Positions 1-6,362 are shown, counted from the first letter of the stretch. The stretch is DNA of 10,489 nucleotides from Sphingomonadales bacterium (GCA_017302775.1 JAFLDC010000058.1:1-10489), one strand, 5' to 3'. Notes: generated by a model not told the origin, from the sequence alone. A program made the numbers and translations.

Positions 1-1
1 C

Positions 2-1669
2 GGGTCGGGCGGGGACAATGCCGGGGGGGGCGGAGCAAAGGCGCTCCCAGCCGCGCCCCGGACCCTGCCTAACGGCCAGCGGATTCCGACCCTGAAAGAA
101 CTGGAGGCGATGTCACCGGATCAGCTCGACGAACTGCTTGGGCTGAAACCGAAATATGACATGCCGGCTGCGGCACGGCGATCAATGAAGCAGGTTGGTG
201 TTCTGGCCGAGGATGAAGGCGGGTTTCCCGCTGCCTCGCTGGGGCGGCAGAACCCGGCGTTGGTCAAGGCCGTGCTGGAAGGTAACAAGGGCCGGCTCGT
301 CTCGCGTTGGGGCCACATTACACTGCGGCGGGGGCTGGTCTCCCGGCTGGATGCTCCGGCGGGCACGAACCCGGCGGACTTTGCCGGATGGCGGGCCGCG
401 CTGCTGGTGCGGATGGGGGAAGGCCATCTTGCGCGCAGTGTAGTCCAGGATGTCGATGCCGGGAACTACACCGATGTGTTGACCAAGGCGGCGATTGATT
501 CCTACGCCTTTACCGCGGACATTACCGGAATTTGCCCGATTGTTGCGGTGCAGGGCGGCGCGCGCAAGGATCCGGACTGGCGGGTGCTGCGTGCGGTCTG
601 TTCCTCGTTTCAGGGTGATGGCGCTGCCGGTATGGGGCAGTTGGACCGGCTGCTGAGCGAACAGGCATGGCCCCGGGTCGACTTGCTGCTTGCGCAAAAA
701 TATGCCGGTGCGGCCGGTAAAGCGCGGCGTGCGGTCAAGATCGAATGGGATGGCGTCACCGACATGAATCCGTGGCGCTTCGCCTTGGCCAGTGCGGTAG
801 GGGTGGACCCGCCAGCGAATCTCATGAAGGGCGTACCGGTCCGCTATGCCTGGGCTGCCGCAACAGCACCCATGCTGGGGCTTGAGGCCCGGGCGGCCGG
901 GGCCGATCGTGCCGCGGCGGCGGGCATTCTTTCCAGCAGCGCGATGGTCGATCTGTACGGCCAGATTTTTGCGCAGCAGGATATCAAAGGGCAATGGGCT
1001 GACGCCGCTGCTGACCTGCGAACAGCTTATGTTGGCGCCACGCCGGCAGACCGCCTTGCGGCTATGCGCAAGCTGTGGGACGCCGCGCCGGATGCTGAAG
1101 CGCGCTATTCTCGCATGGTTCTGACGGCTTACGCGGCGGCGCGGATGCCGGTCTCAGCTGATCTTGCTGCCGACGCGCCGGATCTGATCGCTTCTATGCT
1201 GACCGCGGGGTTAGATCAGAATGCCCTGAAATGGGCCACGCAGGCCGATGTTGGGACCTTGGGCTGGGCCATGCTTGCACTGGCCGCGCCGCAGCGGGAC
1301 CAGCCAGTTGATAGCGGTGCGCTCAATGGATTTTACGGGAACGATGAGAGCGAGGGATACCGCAAATCGGCATTCCTCCTGGCGGGGCTGGCAGGTTTGG
1401 GGCGGATCGACGATGCCACCGCGAAAGATTTTGCAGACAAGCTTGAGGTGGACCTGTCCGGCCCGTCCAACTGGGCCCGGCTGATCGATCAGGCGGCCGA
1501 TGCCAACAATCGCGAACTCGTGGTCTTGCTTGCCGGTGTGGGAATGCAAGGCAGCAGTTGGGACAAGATGACGGCGCGGCACCTTTATCATATCGTGGCG
1601 GCATTGAACCGCGTCGGGCTTGCCCCCGAGGCGCGGATGATTGCCGCCGAAGCGGTCGCCCGGGGCTAG
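2..1669 (+). CDS. Alanine-rich protein of unknown function, 5' end outside window
   Basis: I do not recognise a named family. The frame is open from base 2, with no ATG before 110, and residues upstream of 110 read as a Gly/Pro/Ala-rich linker, so the gene probably begins upstream of the window. If it starts at 110 it has 519 residues; a GGAG lies only 3 bases before that ATG, which is too close for a normal ribosome-binding site. The protein is rich in Ala, Leu and Asp and looks all-helical, with many short amphipathic helices like a TPR or HEAT-type solenoid (inference from composition). Counting from the ATG at 110, two cysteines stand out, C142 (ICPIVAVQGG) and C164 (RAVCSSFQGD). No membrane segment is evident in the visible part. 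It ends 33 bases before the ATG of the Xer recombinase gene and in the same frame. In Sphingomonadales I recall an unannotated protein between aroB and xerD/accA; this would fit but is from memory. Confidence 0.75.
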   Translation, partial: GSGGDNAGGGGAKALPAAPRTLPNGQRIPTLKELEAMSPDQLDELLGLKPKYDMPAAARRSMKQVGVLAEDEGGFPAASLGRQNPALVKAVLEGNKGRLVSRWGHITLRRGLVSRLDAPAGTNPADFAGWRAALLVRMGEGHLARSVVQDVDAGNYTDVLTKAAIDSYAFTADITGICPIVAVQGGARKDPDWRVLRAVCSSFQGDGAAGMGQLDRLLSEQAWPRVDLLLAQKYAGAAGKARRAVKIEWDGVTDMNPWRFALASAVGVDPPANLMKGVPVRYAWAAATAPMLGLEARAAGADRAAAAGILSSSAMVDLYGQIFAQQDIKGQWADAAADLRTAYVGATPADRLAAMRKLWDAAPDAEARYSRMVLTAYAAARMPVSADLAADAPDLIASMLTAGLDQNALKWATQADVGTLGWAMLALAAPQRDQPVDSGALNGFYGNDESEGYRKSAFLLAGLAGLGRIDDATAKDFADKLEVDLSGPSNWARLIDQAADANNRELVVLLAGVGMQGSSWDKMTARHLYHIVAALNRVGLAPEARMIAAEAVARG

Positions 1670-1702
1670 CCAATTTCGGCCGCGATCGATTCCTACCTTG
1701 CA

Positions 1703-2554
1703 ATGCTGGCGGCTGAGCGCGGCGCGGCGGCCAACACGCTGGCGGCGTACCGCCGGGACTTGGAAGGCGCCGAGGAGTTGATCGGCGATCTGACGACCAG
1801 TGACAGCGCGGCAGTCGCGTCGCTGGGTGCCGCCTGGGCCGGGCTGGCTCCGTCGAGCCTGGCCCGGAAGTGCTCTGCGCTCAGGCAGTTTTTTGCCTTC
1901 CTCGTCGACGAGGGCTGGCGCAAGGATGATCCGTCCGCTGCCTTGCCGCGTCCTCGCACACGGCGCCCGCTGCCGCGTCTGCTCAGCCATGACGAGATTG
2001 CCGCCCTGTTTCGCCAGGCGGAGGACGAAGCCTTTGGAGGCAAACCTGATGCCATCAGGATGCTGGCGCTGATCGAATTGCTTTATGGCTCCGGTCTCCG
2101 TGCGACAGAGCTGGTGTCACTGCCGCTATCGGCCGCGCCGCGCGATGCGCCATTTCTCAACGTAATCGGCAAGGGCGGCCAGCAGCGGATGGTGCCGGTC
2201 AGCACGCGCGCGCAGGCTGCGCTATCGCGATGGCTGGCGGTGCGTCCAGATCAGGGCAAGTCCATGTTTCCGTCTGGCAGCCGTCAGGGTCATCTCACGC
2301 GGATCCGCCTGTTTCAGCTGCTTCGCGCCGTTGCAGCGCGGGCCGGGATAGATCCTGAGAAGGTTAGTCCGCATGTCCTTCGCCACGCCTTCGCGACGCA
2401 TCTGCTGGAAGGCGGGGCTGATCTGCGCGTGTTGCAAACCCTCCTTGGACATGCCGATATCGCCACGACCCAGATCTACACGCACGTAGATGCCGCTCGC
2501 TTGGTGGCATTGGTCAATGCCCGGCATCCGCTTGCGCGAGCGTCTGACAAATAG
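1703..2554 (+). CDS. xerD: Tyrosine site-specific recombinase, XerC/XerD type (probably XerD)
   Basis: This is a chromosome-dimer-resolution recombinase, which cuts and rejoins DNA at the dif site with its partner Xer protein and FtsK. From the ATG at 1703 it has 283 residues. The N-terminal SAM-like core-binding domain (about 1-90) has the family box TLAAYRRDL (12-20). The catalytic domain shows the full set: R133 (GSGLR), K157 (GKGG), H224 and R227 (HVLRHAF), H250 (LGH) and the nucleophile Y259 (IYTHV). The family motif normally begins a few residues earlier, and the codons just upstream of 1703 read IDSYLA, which matches it. So the true start is probably upstream, yet the only upstream candidates are ATT (1673) or ATC (1685). 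The ATG at 1703 has no Shine-Dalgarno. XerD is preferred over XerC because in other alphaproteobacteria xerD lies next to accA (memory); sequence alone does not settle it. Confidence 0.93.
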   Translation: MLAAERGAAANTLAAYRRDLEGAEELIGDLTTSDSAAVASLGAAWAGLAPSSLARKCSALRQFFAFLVDEGWRKDDPSAALPRPRTRRPLPRLLSHDEIAALFRQAEDEAFGGKPDAIRMLALIELLYGSGLRATELVSLPLSAAPRDAPFLNVIGKGGQQRMVPVSTRAQAALSRWLAVRPDQGKSMFPSGSRQGHLTRIRLFQLLRAVAARAGIDPEKVSPHVLRHAFATHLLEGGADLRVLQTLLGHADIATTQIYTHVDAARLVALVNARHPLARASDK

Positions 2555-2604
2555 GGTGCCGGTTGGCCCTTGCCGTCCGCTGCGCACGGGGCTAGCGCGG
2601 AGCG

Positions 2605-3552
2605 ATGATTTCCTATCTCGAGTTCGAAAAGCCCGTTGCCGCGCTCGAAGCCCGGATTGCCGAACTGCGCCAGACCGCAGCCCAGGGCGATGTCGATATA
2701 AGCGCAGAGATTCGCCGGCTTGAGACAAAAAGTGCCGATTTGCTGGCTGCGACCTACAAGGCGCTGACTCCATGGCAGAAAACGCAGGTTGCCCGCCATC
2801 CGATGCGTCCCCACTTCTGCGACTATGTTGGCAATGCCTTCACCGATTTCATGCCGCTGGGCGGGGACCGCTACTTTGGCGATGATCAGGCCATCATCGG
2901 TGGCTTCGCCAAGCTGGGCGATCGCCGGATCATGCTGATCGGGCATGAAAAAGGCAACGATACGCAAAGCCGGATCAAGCACAATTTCGGGATGGGCAAA
3001 CCCGAGGGCTATCGCAAGGCGATCCGCTTGATGGACATGGCCGGGCGCTTCGGGCTGCCGGTGGTGACGCTGGTTGATACCTCTGGCGCTTTCCCCGGGA
3101 TCGAGGCCGAGGAGCGTGGCCAGGCCGAGGCGATTGCCCGATCAACTGAAGCGTGCCTTGGCTTGCCGGTTCCCATGGTGGCGGTGATCGTAGGCGAAGG
3201 CGGCTCCGGCGGCGCGGTCGCGCTGGCCAGCGCCGAGCGCGTTCTGATGCTTGAGCACGCCGTTTATTCGGTGATCAGCCCCGAAGGGTGTGCGTCAATC
3301 CTGTGGCGGACCAATGAAAAGGCCGCGGAAGCCGCCGAGGCCATGAAGGTTACCGCGCAGGATCTGCTGGGGCTGGGGGTGATCGACCGGATCGTCAAAG
3401 AACCGGTCGGCGGCGCGCACCGCGATCCCGCGTTGATGATCGAGCTGCTTGGCCAGGCGATTGGCGATGAGCTGGAGCAGCTGACCAAACTTTCTCCCGA
3501 TCAGTTGCGATTGCAGCGGGAAGAGCGGTTCTTGCGGATCGGCGAGGGCTAG
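2605..3552 (+). CDS. accA: Acetyl-CoA carboxylase carboxyltransferase subunit alpha
   Basis: AccA pairs with AccD to form the carboxyltransferase of acetyl-CoA carboxylase. It moves the carboxyl group from biotin on AccB to acetyl-CoA, giving malonyl-CoA for fatty acid synthesis in the cytoplasm. The 315-residue length is close to the roughly 319 of the E. coli protein. The N-terminal part (about 1-60) is a helical arm starting [10 protein letters not shown], typical of the family. The crotonase-like fold follows, with DTSGAFPG (158-165) and the glycine-rich GEGGSGGA (197-204), which in this family helps form the oxyanion and CoA pocket, and then [10 protein letters not shown] (225-234). The ATG at 2605 is preceded by CGGAG (2598-2602), which supports this start. 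It lies 50 bases after the recombinase gene and is followed after 12 bases by a long hairpin. Nothing looks truncated or altered. Confidence 0.98.
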   Translation: MISYLEFEKPVAALEARIAELRQTAAQGDVDISAEIRRLETKSADLLAATYKALTPWQKTQVARHPMRPHFCDYVGNAFTDFMPLGGDRYFGDDQAIIGGFAKLGDRRIMLIGHEKGNDTQSRIKHNFGMGKPEGYRKAIRLMDMAGRFGLPVVTLVDTSGAFPGIEAEERGQAEAIARSTEACLGLPVPMVAVIVGEGGSGGAVALASAERVLMLEHAVYSVISPEGCASILWRTNEKAAEAAEAMKVTAQDLLGLGVIDRIVKEPVGGAHRDPALMIELLGQAIGDELEQLTKLSPDQLRLQREERFLRIGEG

Positions 3553-3563
3553 TTCGGGAACTG

Positions 3564-3620
3564 TCAGGGGTTTCCAAGCGTTGATGGCCGGACTATCCAT
3601 TAACCATTGGAAATCCTTGA
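3564..3620 (+). promoter_or_regulatory. Long imperfect hairpin between accA and the M48 protease gene
   Basis: In the + strand RNA, 3564-3577 pairs with 3607-3620 over 14 consecutive pairs, two of them G-U (3567-3617 and 3570-3614). After a 2x2 internal loop (3578-3579 and 3605-3606), 3580-3587 pairs with 3597-3604 over 8 pairs, one of them G-U (3583-3601). The apical loop is 3588-3596. The three G-U pairs would be A-C mismatches on the other strand, so the structure favours + strand RNA. It begins 12 bases after the accA stop and its foot includes the first two bases of the protease Shine-Dalgarno (3619-3620). There is no T-tract after it, so it is not a standard intrinsic terminator. It may stabilise accA mRNA, tune translation of the protease, or be a repeat element. 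Confidence 0.6.
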
Positions 3621-3627
3621 GGAGGGG
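3619..3627 (+). promoter_or_regulatory. Strong Shine-Dalgarno for the M48 protease
   Basis: GAGGAGGGG lies 8 bases before the ATG at 3636. It is the best ribosome-binding site in the window and fixes the start of the protease gene over the internal ATGs at codons 12, 13 and 16. Its first two bases can pair in the foot of the upstream hairpin, while GGAGGGG stays free. Confidence 0.85.
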
Positions 3628-3635
3628 CCCGTCCC

Positions 3636-5144
3636 ATGCCGGTCAAAACGTTCAAACCCAAGCGCATCATGATGTTCGTGATGAGCGGCGCCGTGATCTT
3701 GCCGACGGTGCTCGCCGAAGCACAGCTTAGCCGGGCCAACGCACAATCCCCGACCGGAACCGTCCAGGCGATCAGTGCCAAAGAAAAACAACAGGGAGCG
3801 CAAGCCCATCCGCAGCTGGTTGCCGAATTTGGCGGTGAGATGAGCGGACCGCAGGCAAACTATGTTCGGGTGATCGGCAAAAAGATTGCCGTGCAATCCG
3901 GCCTGTCGAATGCACAGAGTGATTTTACCGTCACGTTGCTCAATTCGTCTGTCGACAACGCCTTCGCTATCCCCGGTGGCTATATCTACACGACCCGGCA
4001 GCTCGTCGCATTGATGAACAACGAGGCGGAACTCGGCGGCGTGTTGGGGCACGAAATCGAGCATGTTGCAGCCCGGCATTCCGCAAAACGGCAATCTGCG
4101 GCGACTCGCAATCAGGTAATCGGGATATTGGGCGCCGTCCTTTCCGGTGCAGTTTTGGGTAACAGCCAGGTTGGGCAGGTCTTGCAGCAGGGTTTTCTGC
4201 AGGGATCGCAGGTGCTGACGCTGAAATTTTCGCGCGCACAGGAAAATGAAGCAGACAAAGGGGGAATCGAATATCTGCGCCGGGCCGGTTACGATCCGCG
4301 TGCCATGTCGACTGTGCTGGCTAATCTTGCAGCGCAAAATGCGCTGTCGGCGCGGTTGCTGGGGGTAGGGGATAGCCGCGTTCCGGAATGGGCATCGAGC
4401 CATCCCGACCCTGCTTCGCGGGTGACGACAACCTTGCGGCTGGCCGGTACCAACCCGCGCGGGGTATTGAACCGTGATATCTTCCTGAACAATATCAATG
4501 GGCTGTTGTACGGTGACGATCCGAAGGAAGGCATCGTTGAAGGGCGCAAGTTCACGCACCCGGTTGATCGCTTCACCTTTGAGGCGCCGTCAGGCTTTTA
4601 TATGCTCAACGGCAGCCAGGCCGTTGCGATCAGCGGGCAATCCGGCAAAGGCCAGTTGGCCGCAGCCGCCTATAGCGGTGACCTGGATGCCTATGTCCGG
4701 TCGGTTTTCGCCAAGTTGGCGCAGGACAATCGGGTCGCGATCAACCCTGGTTCTGTACAGCGCACAACTGTCAATGGGATCCCGGCAGCCTATGCCACTG
4801 CGCGTGTGGCGCAGGGCAACAACGCAGCCGTCGATGTTACCGTTTTTGCCTATCAGATGGGTACAGCCAATGCTTTGCACTTTATGACCATGGCACAGGC
4901 AGGACAGGCGGCGGTGTTTGAGCCGATGTACGCGTCGATGCGCCGAATCAGTGCGAGCGAGGCAACGGCCGTCAAACCGCGCAAGGTAACGGTCATTACC
5001 GCCAAGCGCGGCGATACGGTGCGTTCGCTGGCATCGCGCATGGCCTATACCGACGCGCCGCTGGAGCGGTTCGTCGTTCTGAACGGCTTGACCGTCAATT
5101 CGACCATTACCGCCGGGCAACGGGTGAAGCTGATCACCTATTGA
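3636..5144 (+). CDS. Exported M48 family zinc metalloprotease with LysM-like C-terminus
   Basis: The 502-residue protein starts with a signal peptide: basic residues (KTFKPKR), a hydrophobic core at about 11-26, and possible cleavage after AEA (27-29) or ANA (34-36). It should therefore act in the periplasm or on its membranes. The M48 domain has the zinc site HEIEH (139-143), the third ligand probably E203 in ENEAD (203-207), and SSHPDPASR (254-262), whose H256 matches the position of the regulatory His of E. coli BepA (family knowledge). Relatives such as BepA degrade or help assemble outer-membrane proteins; the substrate here is unknown. Residues about 300-440 form an unassigned region resembling what often follows M48 domains in alphaproteobacteria. 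Residues about 455-502 (AKRGDTVRSLA to VKLITY) look like a LysM or LysM-like peptidoglycan-binding module. It follows accA by 83 bases and faces the pilin gene tail to tail. Confidence 0.93.
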   Translation: MPVKTFKPKRIMMFVMSGAVILPTVLAEAQLSRANAQSPTGTVQAISAKEKQQGAQAHPQLVAEFGGEMSGPQANYVRVIGKKIAVQSGLSNAQSDFTVTLLNSSVDNAFAIPGGYIYTTRQLVALMNNEAELGGVLGHEIEHVAARHSAKRQSAATRNQVIGILGAVLSGAVLGNSQVGQVLQQGFLQGSQVLTLKFSRAQENEADKGGIEYLRRAGYDPRAMSTVLANLAAQNALSARLLGVGDSRVPEWASSHPDPASRVTTTLRLAGTNPRGVLNRDIFLNNINGLLYGDDPKEGIVEGRKFTHPVDRFTFEAPSGFYMLNGSQAVAISGQSGKGQLAAAAYSGDLDAYVRSVFAKLAQDNRVAINPGSVQRTTVNGIPAAYATARVAQGNNAAVDVTVFAYQMGTANALHFMTMAQAGQAAVFEPMYASMRRISASEATAVKPRKVTVITAKRGDTVRSLASRMAYTDAPLERFVVLNGLTVNSTITAGQRVKLITY

Positions 5145-5169
5145 TCAATTGGTGCGCATCAGACAGCAA

Positions 5170-5197
5170 AAGGGCGGCAGGTTTCCCTGCCGCCCTT
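5170..5197 (-). terminator. Intrinsic terminator of the pilin genes
   Basis: A perfect 12-bp stem (5170-5181 with 5186-5197) with a TTTC loop lies between two converging genes. Read on the minus strand the stem ends in CCCTTTTGC, giving a run of four T, so it mainly serves the pilin gene that stops 27 bases before it. On the + strand only TTCG follows, so it would be a weaker stop for the protease transcript. Confidence 0.8.
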
Positions 5198-5223
5198 CGC
5201 AATCTCAACCTCTCGGTTGGCGA

Positions 5224-5397
5224 TTAGGCGTTCGCGCCGCCCATTGCCGACGAGGTGGTGTTGAAGGTGGTCTGCAGTTCGTTGCCCAGGCCCTGCATGG
5301 CAGTGATGGCGGCAACGGCGATCAGAGCGGCGATCAGGCCATATTCAATAGCGGTCGCACCAGCTTCTTCACGGAACAGCTTTTTGATGAACTTCAT
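5224..5397 (-). CDS. flp: Flp/Fap-type IVb pilin, canonical copy
   Basis: A 57-residue prepilin of the Flp family. These pilins are cut by a dedicated prepilin peptidase (TadV/CpaA type), inserted in the inner membrane and built into adhesive tad pili. The protein starts MKFIKKLFREE, a short basic leader, followed by G13 and the motif ATAIEYG (14-20). Cleavage after G13 puts the key glutamate at mature position 5 (E18) next to Y19, as in the family. The hydrophobic helix runs over about 21-37 and the short polar tail ends SAMGGANA. Predicted mature length is 44 residues. A Shine-Dalgarno AGGAGA (5404-5409 on the + strand numbering) lies 6 bases before the ATG. A strong terminator follows. The other pilin gene is 94 bases upstream on the same strand, so they may be co-transcribed. 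No tad assembly gene is seen nearby. Confidence 0.93.
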   Translation of the reverse strand: MKFIKKLFREEAGATAIEYGLIAALIAVAAITAMQGLGNELQTTFNTTSSAMGGANA

Positions 5398-5491
5398 TTT
5401 TAGTCTCCTGTTGGCAGTCTAATTACCCGGCTCTTTCCCTGTCACCCGGATCGAGCATTTGCCGGACTAAGGGGAAAATCTTGAAAAAGGT

Positions 5492-5680
5492 TTAACTTGC
5501 GGGACCGCCCATTGCGTTCGCCGATTTGCTCGAAACGTTTTCCCACATGGAGATGCTGCCGGCGGCAAAGTCTTGCAGCGCAGTCAGCATGGCGAGCACG
5601 ATCAGCGCACAGATCAGTCCCATTTCGACCGCTGATGCGCCCTGCTGGTCGTTCAGCAGTTTCTTAATGAAAGATTTCAT
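5492..5680 (-). CDS. flp: Flp-type IVb pilin paralogue with EM instead of EY
   Basis: A 62-residue Flp-like prepilin starting MKSFIKKLLNDQQG. A frame open to 5716 would add 12 residues, but the basic leader MKSFIKKL matches the neighbouring pilin and marks the ATG at 5680 as the start. Cleavage after G14 exposes ASAVEMG (15-21), with the key glutamate E19 in place but methionine instead of the usual tyrosine after it. The helix (about 21-37) contains C24, unlike the other copy. The tail is longer and has an aromatic W46 in SISMWENVS, ending SANAMGGPAS. The shared leader, helix and AMGG near the end show common descent with the downstream copy, but the sequences have clearly diverged. It may be a minor pilin or a pseudopilin-like partner; that is inference. 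The ribosome-binding site is weak (GGACGGACG region). Divergent from the mutT-like gene, with 80 bases between starts. Confidence 0.88.
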   Translation of the reverse strand: MKSFIKKLLNDQQGASAVEMGLICALIVLAMLTALQDFAAGSISMWENVSSKSANAMGGPAS

Positions 5681-5715
5681 GCTCGTCCGTCCCCACCTTG
5701 GGTTATTCGAACGCA

Positions 5716-5736
5716 CTTAGAAAACTCATCCCTAAG
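5716..5736. repeat. Small inverted repeat between pilin and mutT-like genes
   Basis: CTTAG (5716-5720) and CTAAG (5732-5736) are perfect inverted copies 11 bases apart, centred in the 80-base divergent gap. The half-site spacing would suit a dimeric regulator, but arms of five bases can arise by chance. No convincing -35/-10 pair for either gene was found in this gap. Confidence 0.25.
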
Positions 5737-5760
5737 AATTGGTTTAAGCTGGCTCTGAAA

Positions 5761-6177
5761 ATGAAAAAAATTCCGACAATCGTTCCGGTGGTCGCCGTGG
5801 CGCTGCTCGATCAGGAAGGGCAGGTCCTTATGCAAAAACGGCGTGGCGACGCCCAGCACGGCGGCCTGTGGGAATTTCCAGGTGGCAAGTTGGAAGCGGG
5901 GGAAACCCTCACCGAAGCGCTGTGCCGCGAGGTGATGGAAGAGCTGGGGATTACGGTCGACCCCGACCGGCTGGCGCCACTTTCTTTCGCCGCGTTACCC
6001 GATCAACCGCATGTCATCCTGCTTTACACCTGCCGCGAATGGTCTGGAACGCCGGTTTGCATGGACGGTGAAGCGATCGCATGGTTCCCGCTTGATGCGA
6101 TTTGCCAACTGGGCATGCCGCCGCTTGACGTGCCGTTGGCCGATGCGCTGCTGAAAGCAGAAAAAAGGTCGAAATAG
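5761..6177 (+). CDS. mutT: MutT-type Nudix hydrolase (8-oxo-dGTP diphosphatase-like)
   Basis: A 138-residue Nudix protein. MutT enzymes hydrolyse 8-oxo-dGTP to the monophosphate and pyrophosphate, which keeps the oxidised base out of DNA. The Nudix box is complete at 42-64: G42, E48, then REVMEELGI (56-64), which holds the metal-binding glutamates. Before it are the MutT-like VVAVALLD (10-17), QKRRG (25-29) and GLWEFPGGK (35-43), the classical lead-in for the MutT/8-oxo-dGTP subgroup. The length fits MutT (about 130). The ATG at 5761 is chosen because MKKIPTIVPVVAVAL matches family N-termini; a TTG at 5698 in frame would add 21 residues of no family character. No clear ribosome-binding site is seen. 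It is followed by tRNA-Arg after 45 bases. Substrate is inferred from the family; other Nudix substrates are possible. Confidence 0.93.
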   Translation: MKKIPTIVPVVAVALLDQEGQVLMQKRRGDAQHGGLWEFPGGKLEAGETLTEALCREVMEELGITVDPDRLAPLSFAALPDQPHVILLYTCREWSGTPVCMDGEAIAWFPLDAICQLGMPPLDVPLADALLKAEKRSK

Positions 6178-6192
6178 CTGCTTGCCAAGCAG
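6178..6192. repeat. Short palindrome overlapping the tRNA-Arg -35 region
   Basis: CTGCTT (6178-6183) and AAGCAG (6187-6192) are perfect 6-base inverted arms around GCC, directly after the stop of the mutT-like gene. It covers the likely -35 element of the tRNA promoter. It could be a weak stop hairpin or an operator; nothing further supports either. Confidence 0.25.
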
Positions 6193-6210
6193 GGATCAGG
6201 CCCGTATGTG
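6182..6210 (+). promoter_or_regulatory. Likely sigma70-type promoter of tRNA-Arg
   Basis: TTGCCA (6182-6187) and TATGTG (6205-6210) are separated by 17 bases, the optimal spacing for the housekeeping sigma factor. Transcription would start at about 6217, a few bases before the mature tRNA 5' end at 6223. The same -35 hexamer appears in the gltX promoter. Confidence 0.5.
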
Positions 6211-6222
6211 CGCCACTCCAAC

Positions 6223-6299
6223 GCGCCCGTAGCTCAGCTGGATAGAGCATCAGACTACGAATCTGAGGGTCGGACGTTCGAATCGTTCCGGGCGCGCCA
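6223..6299 (+). tRNA. tRNA-Arg (anticodon ACG)
   Basis: A complete 77-base cloverleaf with encoded CCA. The acceptor stem GCGCCCG (6223-6229) pairs perfectly with CGGGCGC (6289-6295), with discriminator G6296 and CCA at 6297-6299. The D stem is GCTC (6232-6235) with GAGC (6245-6248). The anticodon stem TCAGA (6250-6254) with TCTGA (6262-6266) encloses the loop CTACGAA, so the anticodon is ACG (6257-6259). The T stem GGACG (6272-6276) pairs with CGTTC (6284-6288), one G-U, around TTCGAAT. ACG is normally edited to ICG by TadA and reads CGU, CGC and CGA (established knowledge). A promoter lies just upstream and a terminator just downstream. No integrase or repeated 3' end is seen, so there is no sign of an element inserted at this tRNA. 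Confidence 0.98.
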
Positions 6300-6306
6300 T
6301 TTGCTA

Positions 6307-6334
6307 AAAAGGCCATCCTTGCGGATGGCCTTTT
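6307..6334. terminator. Bidirectional intrinsic terminator between tRNA-Arg and gltX
   Basis: A perfect 12-bp stem, AAAAGGCCATCC (6307-6318) with GGATGGCCTTTT (6323-6334), encloses the loop TTGC. The + strand reading ends in four T and the minus strand reading in five T (6306-6310 complement). It sits between the converging tRNA and gltX genes and can end both transcripts. Confidence 0.92.
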
Positions 6335-6362
6335 GCGTTTCCGGGGTCGATTGTTCGCCCGC

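Noticed and set aside
18..98. ATG at 18 as a possible gene start
   Set aside because: It is out of frame with the long gene and meets a stop within about 27 codons.
3600..3607. TTAACCAT, similar to a CtrA half-site of alphaproteobacteria
   Set aside because: A single 8-base match without a second half or promoter elements; its bases are better explained by pairing in the hairpin.
3600..4559. 319-codon open frame on the minus strand inside the M48 protease gene
   Set aside because: It is antisense to a gene with intact catalytic motifs and shows no recognisable domain; long antisense frames are common in GC-rich DNA.
5698..5760. TTG start that would lengthen the MutT-like protein by 21 residues
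   Set aside because: The added residues do not resemble MutT N-termini and the ATG at 5761 gives the normal family start.
6223..6299. tRNA-Arg as an attachment site for an integrated element
   Set aside because: There is no integrase nearby, no duplicate of the tRNA 3' end in the window, and the flanking genes are ordinary; the Xer gene is a core recombinase some 4 kb away.
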